In this document: positions 27,787 to 36,694 of the stretch, piece by piece | Position numbering within the stretch: position 1 is the stretch's first letter | Layout of the letters: every line of letters begins with the position of its first letter | Assembly: GCA_011389885.1 (NCBI GenBank) | Contig: JAABTK010000001.1 | Location: 1 to 64,000, forward strand | Reading direction: 5' to 3' | DNA length: 64,000 nucleotides | Source of the DNA: Gammaproteobacteria bacterium | GTDB taxonomy: Bacteria > Pseudomonadota > Gammaproteobacteria > Chromatiales > Chromatiaceae | Made by a program: the position numbers and the translations under genes | The notes under the pieces: generated by a model | Database searches by the model: none | Told to the model about the DNA's origin: nothing | What the model saw: only the letters and a program-made list of their open reading frames with translations

Positions 27787-28308
27787 ATGAGCCTGGAATC
27801 CTTCCTCAACGAGACCCACGCACTGCTGGAGGACGCCCAAATCCGCCATGCATTGATCGGCGGCTTTGCGATGGCGGCGCTAGGCCACGCCCGCGCCACC
27901 AACGACGTGGATTTTTTGGTGGATGGCAGGCGCCATCAGCAGGTGCTGAAGCGGTTCCTGAACGCCGGTTTCGAGGTGTTCTTCCATTCCGAAGAGGTGC
28001 TGCAACTCAACCGCGACCACCCGCTCGACCTGCTCTTCGCCAACCGGCCGGTGGCGCAGGAGATGCTTTCGCGCGCCGCAACCCTGCCCAAATACCGCGG
28101 CATACCGGTGCTGGATGCGGCGGATATGATCGGCCTGAAGATTCAGGCCTATAAGAACAACCCAAGGCGCGAGCTGGCCGAATTGGCGGATATCTTGAAA
28201 TTGGTGGAACTATGCAAAAACCTCGACCGCAGCCGAGTCATGCAATATGCGGAGATATTCAACGAACAGGACCGCCTGAACAACCTGCTGGGCGACCCGG
28301 AACCATGA
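27787..28308 (+). CDS. Nucleotidyltransferase-fold protein (DUF6036/AbiEii-like)
   Basis: A 173-aa protein with the minimal nucleotidyltransferase signature: ALIGGFAMAALGHARATNDVDFLVDG gives GG then, after a short gap, DxD (residues about 22-45), with a third acid in HPLDLLF. Relatives include AbiEii-type toxins and solitary nucleotidyltransferases. The downstream 33-codon frame overlaps its stop as ATGA, which suggests a two-gene module, possibly toxin-antitoxin. Intact catalytic acids suggest activity; the substrate is unknown. Confidence 0.75.
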   Translation: MSLESFLNETHALLEDAQIRHALIGGFAMAALGHARATNDVDFLVDGRRHQQVLKRFLNAGFEVFFHSEEVLQLNRDHPLDLLFANRPVAQEMLSRAATLPKYRGIPVLDAADMIGLKIQAYKNNPRRELAELADILKLVELCKNLDRSRVMQYAEIFNEQDRLNNLLGDPEP

Positions 28309-28406
28309 CCCCCGAACAGTATTTCCGCTTCCTCGACGAGTTTTGGACCCTATTCCCCGATACCAAAAGGCGCGAAAAGATCATCATCGAAGACGCACGC
28401 TTGTGA
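28305..28406 (+). CDS. Small 33-aa protein overlapping the nucleotidyltransferase gene
   Basis: A 33-codon frame starting MTPEQYFRFLDEFWTLF and ending IIEDARL. Its ATG overlaps the nucleotidyltransferase stop (ATGA at 28305-28308), typical of coupled genes. The composition is not random-looking: aromatic residues are evenly spaced in a probable amphipathic helix, followed by a basic turn. I believe similar short frames follow other nucleotidyltransferases of this group, but I cannot verify that here. It may be an antitoxin or partner peptide. Confidence 0.45.
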   Translation: MTPEQYFRFLDEFWTLFPDTKRREKIIIEDARL

Positions 28407-28669
28407 GCGCCGCCCCGGTGCGCCAGCGCAAAAGCAACGGACGCAACGCCATTTAGCAACGCAGAGGACGCAGAGGACCGCCGAGGTTTTTTGGCTTGCT
28501 GGTGCCCCCTTCCAGCGCGGGATGCCTGCCCGGCGTATAGTACGCCTGCGCCGAAGTAACGGAAACAACATGGCGGTTGAGGCTTCAGCCGGGCTTGGGC
28601 TTGGCTCGTCTAAGCACCAATCAGCCACCACCAAATTGAACCACAGATAAACACGGATGGGGATAAATA
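28407..28669. repeat. Dispersed intergenic repeats
   Basis: Modules seen are AACGCAGAGGACGCAGAGGA near 28458, GTACGCCTGCGCC near 28542 with GGAAACAAC, GGCTTCAGCCGGGCTTGG near 28581, and the ACCACAGATAAACACGGATG module near 28640. No gene is supported. The block is cut at 28670 by the second MITE copy. Confidence 0.75.
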
Positions 28670-28867
28670 CAGACCTCCCAAAATCGCTGTCCAAAAAGCC
28701 TGCAAGTCACTGATCTAACAGTGCGTTACGCGATTGTTGGACAATAATCCCCGGATACAAATCACTAACCGATTGACTTTCAAGGCGTTTTTGTTGGAAG
28801 TCCTTCCGTGAGCGTTCATTTGCAGTCCAAAAAAATCGACCGTTTTCGGACCTTTTTGGGAGGTCTG
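28670..28867 (-). mobile_element. 198-bp MITE-like element, copy 2
   Basis: This is the same 198-bp element as at 8032-8229, in opposite orientation, with about five base differences. It has the same 14-bp terminal inverted repeats (CAGACCTCCCAAAA) and is flanked by a different perfect 6-bp duplication, TAAATA at 28664-28669 and 28868-28873. It is inserted in the ACCACAGATAAACACGG-type repeat. Two copies with different target duplications show two independent insertions. Confidence 0.93.
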
Positions 28868-29251
28868 TAAATAGCCGTAGGATGGCCAAAAGCGCTCCCG
28901 CAAACCCTCAAAGATCCATCTCAACACGAATCTGTGTCAATCCGTGTCCATCTGTGGTTTTTTAACCGGCCCCAATGATGGGCACGGCGCCTTGAGGCTT
29001 TGGCTGAGCTTGGGGCCTCACTCGCCTAAGCACCCGCTACCCGCAGCCAGCCAGAACCACAGATAGCGGACCGGCAAAGGTTCTACGAAAATTCCAAAGA
29101 GCCATCCACTCCTGCGCAGGGCCGTCCGAGCCGACTACTAGAGGGTGAAACCTCGATACCATAAAAGAAAAAAGTTTTATATTATTTGAGGTTTGGTAAA
29201 ATTTCTGTGAGGTTGGTCACAAAAAAATAAATTTTATTGGGGGTTGGTTTG
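28868..29251. other. Intergenic region with AT-rich leader before the metalloprotease gene
   Basis: Up to about 29060 this is dispersed repeat sequence (AATCCGTGTCCATCTGTGG and related modules). From about 29155 to 29245 the sequence becomes strikingly AT-rich, with A and T runs such as AAAAAAGTTTTATATTATTT, and ends in GGGGG before the metalloprotease ATG at 29252. It probably contains the promoter of that gene, but I cannot fix the hexamers. Confidence 0.5.
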
Positions 29252-31498
29252 ATGGTGGTGATCCGTTTGCTTGGCCGGATGTTGTCGTTCTTTTGGCTGT
29301 TGCTGATTTTTCTCTTGTTTTCAGTGCTCTGGTCCGCTCCGGTTTTAGCGGAAAGCCAGCCGCGGGGTTATGCTGGTCGGGTTGAGCGTCCGGCGGCGCC
29401 CGCCTTCTGGGCGCGGCTGCGCGACGATGCGCGGGGGCGCTGGTTGGAGTTCGATGCGGCGCGATTCCGCGCGGTGGCGCGCGAAATCCGCGAATCGGGC
29501 GAGGCCTTGGTCCAACTGCCCATGCCTGCGGGCGACCCGGTGCAGGTGCTGTTGCGCGATAGCGAGGTGCTTCCGCCCGGCTTGCAGGCAAAATTCCCGC
29601 GCATTCTGACCCTGGCGGGGGAGGTCCCCAGCCAGCCGCAAGTGCGGGTGCGCCTGGAGTGGAACGGGCATGAACTGGGCGGCGCCCTTTGGCGAAACGG
29701 CAAGCGCTATTGGGTCCAGCGCGTGGTCGGCGACCCCGCACGCCAAGCCTATCTGCTGGCCACCCCTGCCCAGCGCTTGGCCGCCCGCCTGGGTGCCGAG
29801 GCGCGAGACGGGCCGGATAAATCGGCGGAGGATTGGAGCGACACCGTGCTGGAGCTCCCGGACGCCTATGGCAAGCCCGAGGAATCCATTGGGGTCGAGC
29901 CGATCAGCGATGCAACTGGCGGCTTGCGCACGATCCGCGTGGCCCTCGCGACCACCGGCGAGTACGCGCAATATCATGGCGGGACCAAACAGCGGGTGAT
30001 GGAAGAGCTGGCCCGGGCGGTCAACCGAGTCAACGAGGTCTTCCTGCGTGACCTCGGGGTTCGACTAGTGTTGGCGGAAGGCACGGATCAGCTCATTTTC
30101 CTCGATCCATACCAAGACCCGTTCTCCAATGGCGACCTATTTAAGCTGCTGCAAGAAGGCACCGGCCTGATCCCCGAAGTCATGCCCGACGACAGTTATG
30201 ACCTGGGGCATGTGTTCGGTGTCGGCGGCGGCGGTCTGGCTTACAAGGGAGTGGTCTGCAGGCCGTTCAAGTCAGGCGGCGTGACCGGGGTCAGCCAACC
30301 CACCGGGGATTATTTTTGGATCGACTATGTAGCGCACGAAATCGGCCATCAGCTCGGCGCCGATCACACCTTTAACGGTGAACACGGGAATTGCTCCGTG
30401 GCCCGCAACGAGAATCATGCCTTCGAGCCCGGCAGCGGAAGCACCATCATGGGCTATGCCGGCATCTGCTCCCTGGATAACATCCAAGCGCGCAGCGACG
30501 ACTACCTCCATGTAGGCAGCATTGAGCAAGTTCGGGAGCTGTTCGAGTTTCTGGATCAAAACAGCCCCGGCTGCGGCGCCCCGGGGTCCGCCGGGCGCCC
30601 GCAGGAGCTGTTCGCCGTACTCCCGCCGGGCGGCTTCGTACTGCCCAAAGAAACGCCCTTCTTTCTTGCCGGGGATGCCTATGCGCCGGCGGGGGCGGGC
30701 GACCTGCTGTACTCCTGGGAGCAAATCGATTTGGGGCCTTCTGCGGGGCTTGGCGAGGCCTTGCCGGGAACCGAAGTGCCGCTGTTTCGCTCGCTGCGCC
30801 CCTCCGCCAACCCCACCCGCTACCTGCCACAGATCCGCGACCTGATCATGGGGCGCGACCGACCGGATGAGCAACTCCCGAACTATGCCCGCAGACTCTC
30901 GTTCGCCCTAAGCGTGCGCGATAGCGAGGGGGCGCTGGACTTTGACACCCTGGAATTCGAGGTCACCGACCAGGCCGGACCCTTCGAGGTGATCAGCCCA
31001 AGCCAGGACGGCCAATTCATCGGCGGCGAGGCCTTGTTCGTTTCCTGGATCGTGGCCGACACCGACCAACCGCCGGTGAACTGTGCTACAGTGGATATCC
31101 TCCTCGCGGAAGACGCAGGCGAGGTTTTCGACACCGTGTTGAGCGCGGGAACGCCGAATGACGGCTTCTCGGTAGCCTCTCTACCCAACCGCAGCATCGC
31201 CCAAGGCATTCTTATGGTGCGCTGTTCATCGGCCCCCTTCTTCGCGCTGGCGCCGGGTCAAATCAACGTATTTGCGGACGGCGGGGCCGTCGGCGCGGAT
31301 TACGATATTGTGATCCCCGATGGAAAGGTTATCCCGACCGCCAGCTTAGCCGCCTATGAAACCACGCGAACCGTGCGCAACGGCGGTTCGCTAAGAGTCG
31401 ATTCCGGGGGGTCGCTGAGATTGCGCGGCTCACAGGTGCGACTGCTGCCGGGGTTCATAGCCAAAGCCGGATCCAAGGTGACGATCCAGCCCAATTAA
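29252..31498 (+). CDS. Secreted reprolysin-type zinc metalloprotease
   Basis: A 748-aa exported protein. A long hydrophobic signal segment (residues about 8-32) ends at APVLAESQ. A propeptide-like region follows, then a metzincin catalytic domain with the zinc motif HEIGHQLGADH near residue 363 and the Met-turn GSTIMGYAG near 397. The rest is beta-rich, and the last 45 residues (NGGSLRVDSGGSLRLRGSQV and following) resemble a short beta-helix stalk seen at the C-terminus of secreted proteins. The ATG at 29252 is preceded by GGGGG. The substrate is unknown. The AT-rich leader is unlike the neighbouring DNA. Confidence 0.85.
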   Translation: MVVIRLLGRMLSFFWLLLIFLLFSVLWSAPVLAESQPRGYAGRVERPAAPAFWARLRDDARGRWLEFDAARFRAVAREIRESGEALVQLPMPAGDPVQVLLRDSEVLPPGLQAKFPRILTLAGEVPSQPQVRVRLEWNGHELGGALWRNGKRYWVQRVVGDPARQAYLLATPAQRLAARLGAEARDGPDKSAEDWSDTVLELPDAYGKPEESIGVEPISDATGGLRTIRVALATTGEYAQYHGGTKQRVMEELARAVNRVNEVFLRDLGVRLVLAEGTDQLIFLDPYQDPFSNGDLFKLLQEGTGLIPEVMPDDSYDLGHVFGVGGGGLAYKGVVCRPFKSGGVTGVSQPTGDYFWIDYVAHEIGHQLGADHTFNGEHGNCSVARNENHAFEPGSGSTIMGYAGICSLDNIQARSDDYLHVGSIEQVRELFEFLDQNSPGCGAPGSAGRPQELFAVLPPGGFVLPKETPFFLAGDAYAPAGAGDLLYSWEQIDLGPSAGLGEALPGTEVPLFRSLRPSANPTRYLPQIRDLIMGRDRPDEQLPNYARRLSFALSVRDSEGALDFDTLEFEVTDQAGPFEVISPSQDGQFIGGEALFVSWIVADTDQPPVNCATVDILLAEDAGEVFDTVLSAGTPNDGFSVASLPNRSIAQGILMVRCSSAPFFALAPGQINVFADGGAVGADYDIVIPDGKVIPTASLAAYETTRTVRNGGSLRVDSGGSLRLRGSQVRLLPGFIAKAGSKVTIQPN

Positions 31499-31708
31499 GG
31501 CGATTGATCGCGTGGCGAAACGCCGGCAAGAAGGCGCTGTAACCGCCCACCGCACCTCCCCCTGGGAAGGAGGCCTGGGGCGGGAATCCTTGCTTCAACG
31601 AAGGCGGCTGAATCAGCGGTCAACCAACCGCCGGCGATAGGTTTAACCAAGCCGCCGCAGCCGAATCGAAACGCCCGGCTGGGCCGGGTTTTAGGCAATA
31701 GGTGCGAT

Positions 31709-32575
31709 ATGCGCTGGATTAAGGGCCTGACGACAAGCCTCGGCATTGCGGTTCTCGCTTTGCTGTTGTTTTACGCCTTTTTATATCTCAATCAAAGGGC
31801 CCTGATCTTCCCCGGGGCCAGTGCGGACCGCGCCGACCTGGCCTGGGCGCGGGCGCGCTTTCCGCAGGCTGAGCGGTGGTTTGAAATGGAAGACGGCACG
31901 CGGCTGCACGGGTGGTTGGCGGAGGCGGACCGGCCGAATGCCCCGCTGTTGATCTTTTTCGGCGGCAATGCCGAAGATGTCACCGGGTTGTTGCGTGAAC
32001 ACTGGCGGTTTCCCAACTGGTCGTGGTTGCTGGTCAATTACCGGGGCTTTGGGTTAAGCGAGGGCGAGCCCGCCGAAGATCGGCTGTTCTCCGATGCGCG
32101 CCGCCTGTACGATTTGGTAGTCTGGCCGCCCGGCGAGCGCACCGTAGCGGCCTGGGGACGCAGCCTGGGCGCTGGCGTGGCGGTGCATTTGGCCGCCGCA
32201 AGGCCGCTCGACGCGGTGGTGTTGGCGACCCCCTACGACAGCATTCGAGCCCTCGCCGAGCGGCACTATCCCATAGCGCCGGTGGGGCTGCTGCTCGAAC
32301 ACCCCTTCGACGCCATCGCCCTGGCGCCCGCAATCCAAACCCAGATGCTGGCCCTCGCCGCCCGCGACGACCGCGTAATCCCGTGGGACCATGCCAAGCG
32401 CCTAAGCGACGCCTGGGGCGGCCCCAACCGCCTGATCCTACTGCCGCCCGGCAATGGCCATAACCTCTTGCGCACAGCGGCCTATTGGAACGCCATGGGC
32501 GAGTTCTTGGCGCGCATTAAAGGGCGCCGCGCAGAGACCGAAGGCGGGGCCGAGCCGCCGGCAGGCGCTGGTTAG
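31709..32575 (+). CDS. Membrane-anchored alpha/beta hydrolase
   Basis: A 288-aa hydrolase with one N-terminal transmembrane helix (residues 9-28). The alpha/beta-hydrolase core has the oxyanion motif FFGGNAEDV near residue 77, the nucleophile elbow AWGRSLGAG near 147-155 (Ser151 region), a late Asp in ARDDRVIPW and a catalytic His in GNGHNLL. The pattern fits the BEM46-like group of unknown substrate. The final 15 residues are low complexity. The 210-base gap upstream holds nothing recognised. Confidence 0.82.
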   Translation: MRWIKGLTTSLGIAVLALLLFYAFLYLNQRALIFPGASADRADLAWARARFPQAERWFEMEDGTRLHGWLAEADRPNAPLLIFFGGNAEDVTGLLREHWRFPNWSWLLVNYRGFGLSEGEPAEDRLFSDARRLYDLVVWPPGERTVAAWGRSLGAGVAVHLAAARPLDAVVLATPYDSIRALAERHYPIAPVGLLLEHPFDAIALAPAIQTQMLALAARDDRVIPWDHAKRLSDAWGGPNRLILLPPGNGHNLLRTAAYWNAMGEFLARIKGRRAETEGGAEPPAGAG

Positions 32576-32796
32576 CTGCGAACCGCCTTCACGCCCTGGC
32601 TGGTCTGAATTGAGCACTCCATAATGACCTGGCCTTGTCCCTGCTTGGCATCCCTGATCTTTATGCCAGTTGCAAATGGTAGGCTGCCATGATTATTGCT
32701 TGCAGGGCTCATGAGAATCTTGCCCCGTTTATCCAGCTCAATCTTAAACGGAAGATCCTTCAAGAACGGATTATTGATCGCTGACAACCAATCCAT
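32572..32796 (-). pseudogene. Remnant of a Uma2-family endonuclease
   Basis: A 74-codon frame beginning MDWLSAINNPFLKDLPFKIE. LKDLPFKIEL..GKILMSPAS..HG and ECSIQTSQGVK match the N-terminal third of Uma2 (DUF820) proteins, which are PD-(D/E)XK-like and about 190 aa long. Here the frame stops right after the ECS..TSQGVK strand, so the catalytic part is missing. It may have been truncated when the adjacent hydrolase region was rearranged; the two stops overlap. I regard it as non-functional. Confidence 0.6.
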
Positions 32797-32992
32797 AATA
32801 AGCCCCAATGGCGATATGATTGAAGAAGGTCGCGGCTCATTCGCGCGGTCTCCTTGGGTACGCATGGCTTGCCGGCGCCGGCTTGCCGAATGGCTCGGGG
32901 AGCACGGCTTCCAACACGCGCCCCCCAAGCCTGGGCTCGGGCGCCGGCGGAAGCAACCCGCACGTCATGGGCGGGTAGGTTGGACTGCCGGG

Positions 32993-33385
32993 TTAGGCAT
33001 CACTCTGCAAATATTCAAGCTCCCGGGCGCGCCTTGCCGTCATCCCTAGACCGCAATCAGCAGCACGGATTGAAGCCATGGCGCCGCCATCAGGGTCCGC
33101 ATAGAAGCTGCAATTGGCGTCACGGTATTGAATCCACAGGCGCTGCGCTGCGCGGAGGTCGTGCTCGCGGCTTACAGACAGTTGCGAGATCAGGCGCTTG
33201 TACGCCTGATTAAGCCTTTGATCTTGCACCGCGTGTTCATCGCCAATGCAATCCAGCATCTCGACCGTTACACCACCTGAATTTTCCATGCAGGCACTGA
33301 AGCGTTCGCTGTAGAGATCGTCTTGCGCATAAACGGAAAAGCTGAGGCAGGCCAGGGCGAGGGCCGCAAAGGTTGGCTTGGTCAT
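32993..33385 (-). CDS. LprI-like lysozyme-inhibitor family protein (DUF1311)
   Basis: A 130-aa secreted or periplasmic protein: signal peptide MTKPTFAALALACLSFSVYA, then a mature DUF1311 domain with four conserved cysteines (CMENSGG, LDCIG, NCSFY, DCGLG) and the typical RLNQAYKRLI and LRAAQRLWIQYRDANC segments. LprI of Mycobacterium inhibits lysozyme, but most members are untested. It stands alone between a Uma2 remnant and the broken restriction gene. Confidence 0.85.
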   Translation of the reverse strand: MTKPTFAALALACLSFSVYAQDDLYSERFSACMENSGGVTVEMLDCIGDEHAVQDQRLNQAYKRLISQLSVSREHDLRAAQRLWIQYRDANCSFYADPDGGAMASIRAADCGLGMTARRARELEYLQSDA

Positions 33386-33706
33386 ACGGTGTCTCCTGAT
33401 TGTGATGTCTACCGTTAGCGCCCATCGACGCGGCTTGCGAGCGGCCGGGTTAAGCGCCTGAGTGGACGGCTGTTGATTCTTTTGAGAATGCAGTCTCGCA
33501 AGCGCTAGCTTGCCGAGTCAAGGGGCTTTTTGGTGTGCGGGGACGCCTAGCACCGTCGTTTCGACCCATCCCGGACTCCAGTCCGGGGTATAACCGCTTG
33601 CCGGACCCAAGTCGGGGCTCCGGGATTCGCTTTGGAGTACACGCCTTGTGTGCGTGCCAGCCGCACGGCCCGAGGACTGTACTCCAGCGATCGTTACCCC
33701 TTGGGT
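33386..33706. repeat. Intergenic region with REP-like hairpins
   Basis: This stretch contains the CCGGACTCCAGTCCGG hairpin near 33571 and the TTTGGAGTACACGCCTTG and CACGGCCCGAGGACTGTACT modules near 33632-33680, which also occur at 39243-39300. No gene is supported. Confidence 0.7.
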
Positions 33707-34232
33707 TCAGGCGTCGCCCTCGACCAGCCGGATCTGCCCTTCGGTGAGGTCGTAGAGGCGGTAGGTGAGGCGGTTCATTGCGGTTTCGGCCTGGTCGATC
33801 TCTTGGTCCAGGGCCTGGATCTCGGCGTCGAGGCGGATCACCTGTTGGCGCAGGGCGGCGTTCTCGGTGGTGCGTTGTTTGAGCAGCAGGCCGAGCAGGC
33901 GTTTGCCGTCGAATTTTTCGGTCACGTTGGTCCGGCGGGCCTTGTGCCGCCATTGGGCGGCCACGAAGGGGGCCTCCTGCTCGTCCAGGAACAGCCCCTC
34001 GATCAGCGGCACGCCGTCGCCCAGGAGCCGGATCTCGCCGTACTCCTCGCTCACCGTCAGTTCGAGGCCGGGTTGCAGCATGGCGTCGATGGCGTCTAGG
34101 CGGGCGCGCAGGCGGTCTTCGCGTTGCTCCTTGGCCCAGGCGCCGAGGGCGCGGCCGCTGAGTTCCGCCGGACCCTCCTTCTTCAGCGCGGCCAGCGGCT
34201 TGACCTCGGCCCAGAGCAAGCCACCGCCCTAA
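33707..34232 (-). pseudogene. C-terminal fragment of a type IIG restriction-modification enzyme
   Basis: About 173 codons readable from GGGLLWAEVKPL to a stop at 33707. The helical region ENAALRQQVIRLDAEIQALD and the closing MNRLTYRLYDLTEGQIRLVEG are typical of the C-terminus of Eco57I-like type IIG enzymes and related adenine methyltransferases. It has no start of its own. The matching N-terminal part lies at 37573-39120 on the same strand. The methyltransferase core between them is absent and replaced by the AT-rich segment, so the enzyme is dead. Confidence 0.75.
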
Positions 34233-34684
34233 TTGAATGTGCCTTATTGGGTACATGTTCGGCGTTTGGTGTAGGAGCATTAGCAGCTTGTCCTGTGGGA
34301 CCCGATGAGCCGCAAAAGCACGCTGGGGACACTATCTGAGGCCTCGGGTAGGGTCCCAATCGGCCCGAGATCATGCCCGTAAACGCGGGTTTTGGGTTGG
34401 AACCAAACGGTAATGTCCCCTACGGCGTCGGCGTACACTTCTAATTTGTCCTAAGATGCCGTTTGATAGTAAAATGACACGGTAGGGCCTTGGTCATCCC
34501 CCGGCCAATACCCTGCCAAGGGCGCGGGTAATAGGCGGTTTTGTCCCTTAGTTTCAACCACTTACGGTTAAACGGTCGCCGCGAGTGGTCAAGGTGGCCG
34601 GAACGATGATCAAGGCCCACGATAGTCACCCTAGGGTGATCAATCCATCAACACAAATACATTTATAGTTAAAGGCGGCGAAAA
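34233..34684. other. Left flank of the inserted segment, no gene seen
   Basis: From the breakpoint in the restriction gene (about 34233) the sequence loses coding signal. It holds no recognised gene and ends in the 25-bp inverted repeat half at 34593-34617. Its composition is intermediate between the GC-rich host and the AT-rich cassette. It may be remnant insertion-sequence or leader DNA; I could not identify it. Confidence 0.5.
34593..34617 (+). repeat. Left half of a 25-bp inverted repeat bracketing the helicase cassette
   Basis: GGTGGCCGGAACG followed by ATGATCAAGGCC. Its reverse complement occurs at 37353-37377 with one mismatch, so the pair brackets both cassette genes with margins of 67 and 15 bases. 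A third, similar copy in the same orientation lies at 37463-37484. Confidence 0.85.
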
Positions 34685-36694
34685 TTGAAAAGTATATTTT
34701 ATTCGGATATTAAGGAAAGCGAATCCACGAAGCCCTTCATCGACGAAATCCGAGAATATTCGGCAGCTAATAACACCCAAGTGTATTTGCTCAACCGGCC
34801 TCTTGGTGAAAAGAAATACGAATATGAAAACGAGAATAAGTTTATCGTAATCTTGTCGCCAAAACACAAGCTGATTTTTCTCAATATTCTTGGCACAAAA
34901 GATGAGTTTTCGGAATATGTTAATGACTTTGTTGAAGATCTTGGGTCAATCTCAGATAAATATGGCTACCGACCTCAGATTGGGAGACCCAGAAATTGGG
35001 AGGAGAATTTAACTACGAGGATCTATGAGCGTGCAGGCTTCGTTTCAGCTGAGCACACATTTCGCCGCAACAGGTTAACCGAAGAGAACGAACAACGAAA
35101 AGCAGAACTTCTGATCTCTCTGTTAATTGGAAGTATTAACGATATAGACAAGATAGGAATCGAAGAGCCTTCTTCTATATTAGAGAAAATTCGCAGAAAA
35201 ATAATACTTTTCGATGGAGAGCAGACTCGATTCATTTATCAGGTGCCAGCAAAAAAAAGAATCAACATACAAGGGTTATCAGGAACAGGAAAAACAGAGC
35301 TTTTACTTCATAAAGTCAGGGAGTTTTACATATCTTCTGATACGAGCAGAATATTATTTACATGCCACAATCGAGTTTTGGCCGCAAATTTGAGAAGGCG
35401 AATTCCTGATTTTTTCAATTTCATGAGAGTAGAGAAACAGATAGAATGGGATAAACGCTTATGGGTCGTCCATGGCTGGGGATCTCAGCGTGACCCCAAT
35501 TCCGGCGCGTATAGTTATATATGTGATTTCTATGACATTGAATTCAATCGATATAGCACTCGCATGACCTTCGACAAAGCCTGCGCGGCTGCTTTAGAAT
35601 CTATTGACAAGATAGATATTGCGGATTTTGAGTTTGCATTCGACTATATACTCATCGATGAAAGCCAGGATTTTCCTGTCTCTTTTTTCAGGCTGTGCGA
35701 GAAGGTTGCCCGTGAGAAAGTATATATCGCCGGAGATATATTCCAAGATATTTTCGAGGGCGATATAAAAGAAAGAATTGTAGAGGCGGATTTTATCCTT
35801 AATCGATGCTACAGAACCGACCCACGGACCTTGATGTTTGCGCATTCTTTAGGAATGGGGCTATTTGAATCCCCGAAAATTAATTGGCTCGAACCGAAGG
35901 AATGGGAAGCATGTGGATACCATCAAAAAAAGGACGAAGAGACCTCTGAATGCGTATGCCTGTTTAGAGAGCCAGTTCGGCGATTCGAGGATCTGGAAAC
36001 GCAAGCCTTCGAAAGCACGACCCTTTCGATAGTAAATGACCCACTAACGGAGATAATGAATATCCTTCAATCGATCAAAACAGAACACCCTACAGTAAAA
36101 CCAGATGACGTTGCAGTTATATTTATAGATAGCGATAAGTACATTTACGACTATGCTGGCACTTTAGAGTGGTCGATTCCAGACAAAACAGGCTGGGCTA
36201 CAAATATCGCCTACGAGACTAAAGAGAAGGTCAATGACTCTGTCTTCGTTAGCAATAGAAATAATGTAAAAGGCTTGGAATTTCCTTTTGTTGTTTGCTA
36301 CACGAATGAGATTGTTAGTGATCCTGGTTATCGGAATACGCTTTACACCATGCTCACTCGATCTTTCATCAAGTCATATTTGTTGGTGAAAGGCAGCTCG
36401 AAACTCGAAGCATTTCAACATGGGCTCGAGGTTATAAACACCAGAAGCTGTATTAGCACAAAGACGCCTTCACCTGCTGAAATCAACCAAATAAACAGAA
36501 CAATCATACGGTATAACAAGGAAAAAAACATATCTTATGACCAGTTTCTGGAAGACATCTTCAGTGAACTAGAAGTAAAAGGCAACCTAAGAAATCCTCT
36601 CCGGAAAATGGTGCTGCAGGGGCTGGGTGAGAATTTTGATAAATCGCTTGTTTCTGAATTTATTGAGTCCAACCTTAAGTTCATAGCGAAATGA
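34685..36694 (+). CDS. Superfamily 1 (UvrD-like) helicase in an AT-rich insert
   Basis: A 669-aa protein. The N-terminal 185 residues are unrecognised; then come a Q-like motif FDGEQTRFIYQ, Walker A GLSGTGKTEL near residue 197, the Walker B-type YILIDESQDF near 322-331, motif III VYIAGDIFQDIFEG, motif IV RCYRTDPRTLMF, motif V NNVKGLEFPFVVCY and motif VI TMLTRSFIKSYLLV near 555. It starts at TTG 34685 after AGGCGG. Codon use and composition differ sharply from the neighbours (line 35101-35160 has 20 G/C in 60). Its stop overlaps the next start as ATGA. A role in defence or DNA processing is inferred. Confidence 0.8.
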   Translation: MKSIFYSDIKESESTKPFIDEIREYSAANNTQVYLLNRPLGEKKYEYENENKFIVILSPKHKLIFLNILGTKDEFSEYVNDFVEDLGSISDKYGYRPQIGRPRNWEENLTTRIYERAGFVSAEHTFRRNRLTEENEQRKAELLISLLIGSINDIDKIGIEEPSSILEKIRRKIILFDGEQTRFIYQVPAKKRINIQGLSGTGKTELLLHKVREFYISSDTSRILFTCHNRVLAANLRRRIPDFFNFMRVEKQIEWDKRLWVVHGWGSQRDPNSGAYSYICDFYDIEFNRYSTRMTFDKACAAALESIDKIDIADFEFAFDYILIDESQDFPVSFFRLCEKVAREKVYIAGDIFQDIFEGDIKERIVEADFILNRCYRTDPRTLMFAHSLGMGLFESPKINWLEPKEWEACGYHQKKDEETSECVCLFREPVRRFEDLETQAFESTTLSIVNDPLTEIMNILQSIKTEHPTVKPDDVAVIFIDSDKYIYDYAGTLEWSIPDKTGWATNIAYETKEKVNDSVFVSNRNNVKGLEFPFVVCYTNEIVSDPGYRNTLYTMLTRSFIKSYLLVKGSSKLEAFQHGLEVINTRSCISTKTPSPAEINQINRTIIRYNKEKNISYDQFLEDIFSELEVKGNLRNPLRKMVLQGLGENFDKSLVSEFIESNLKFIAK

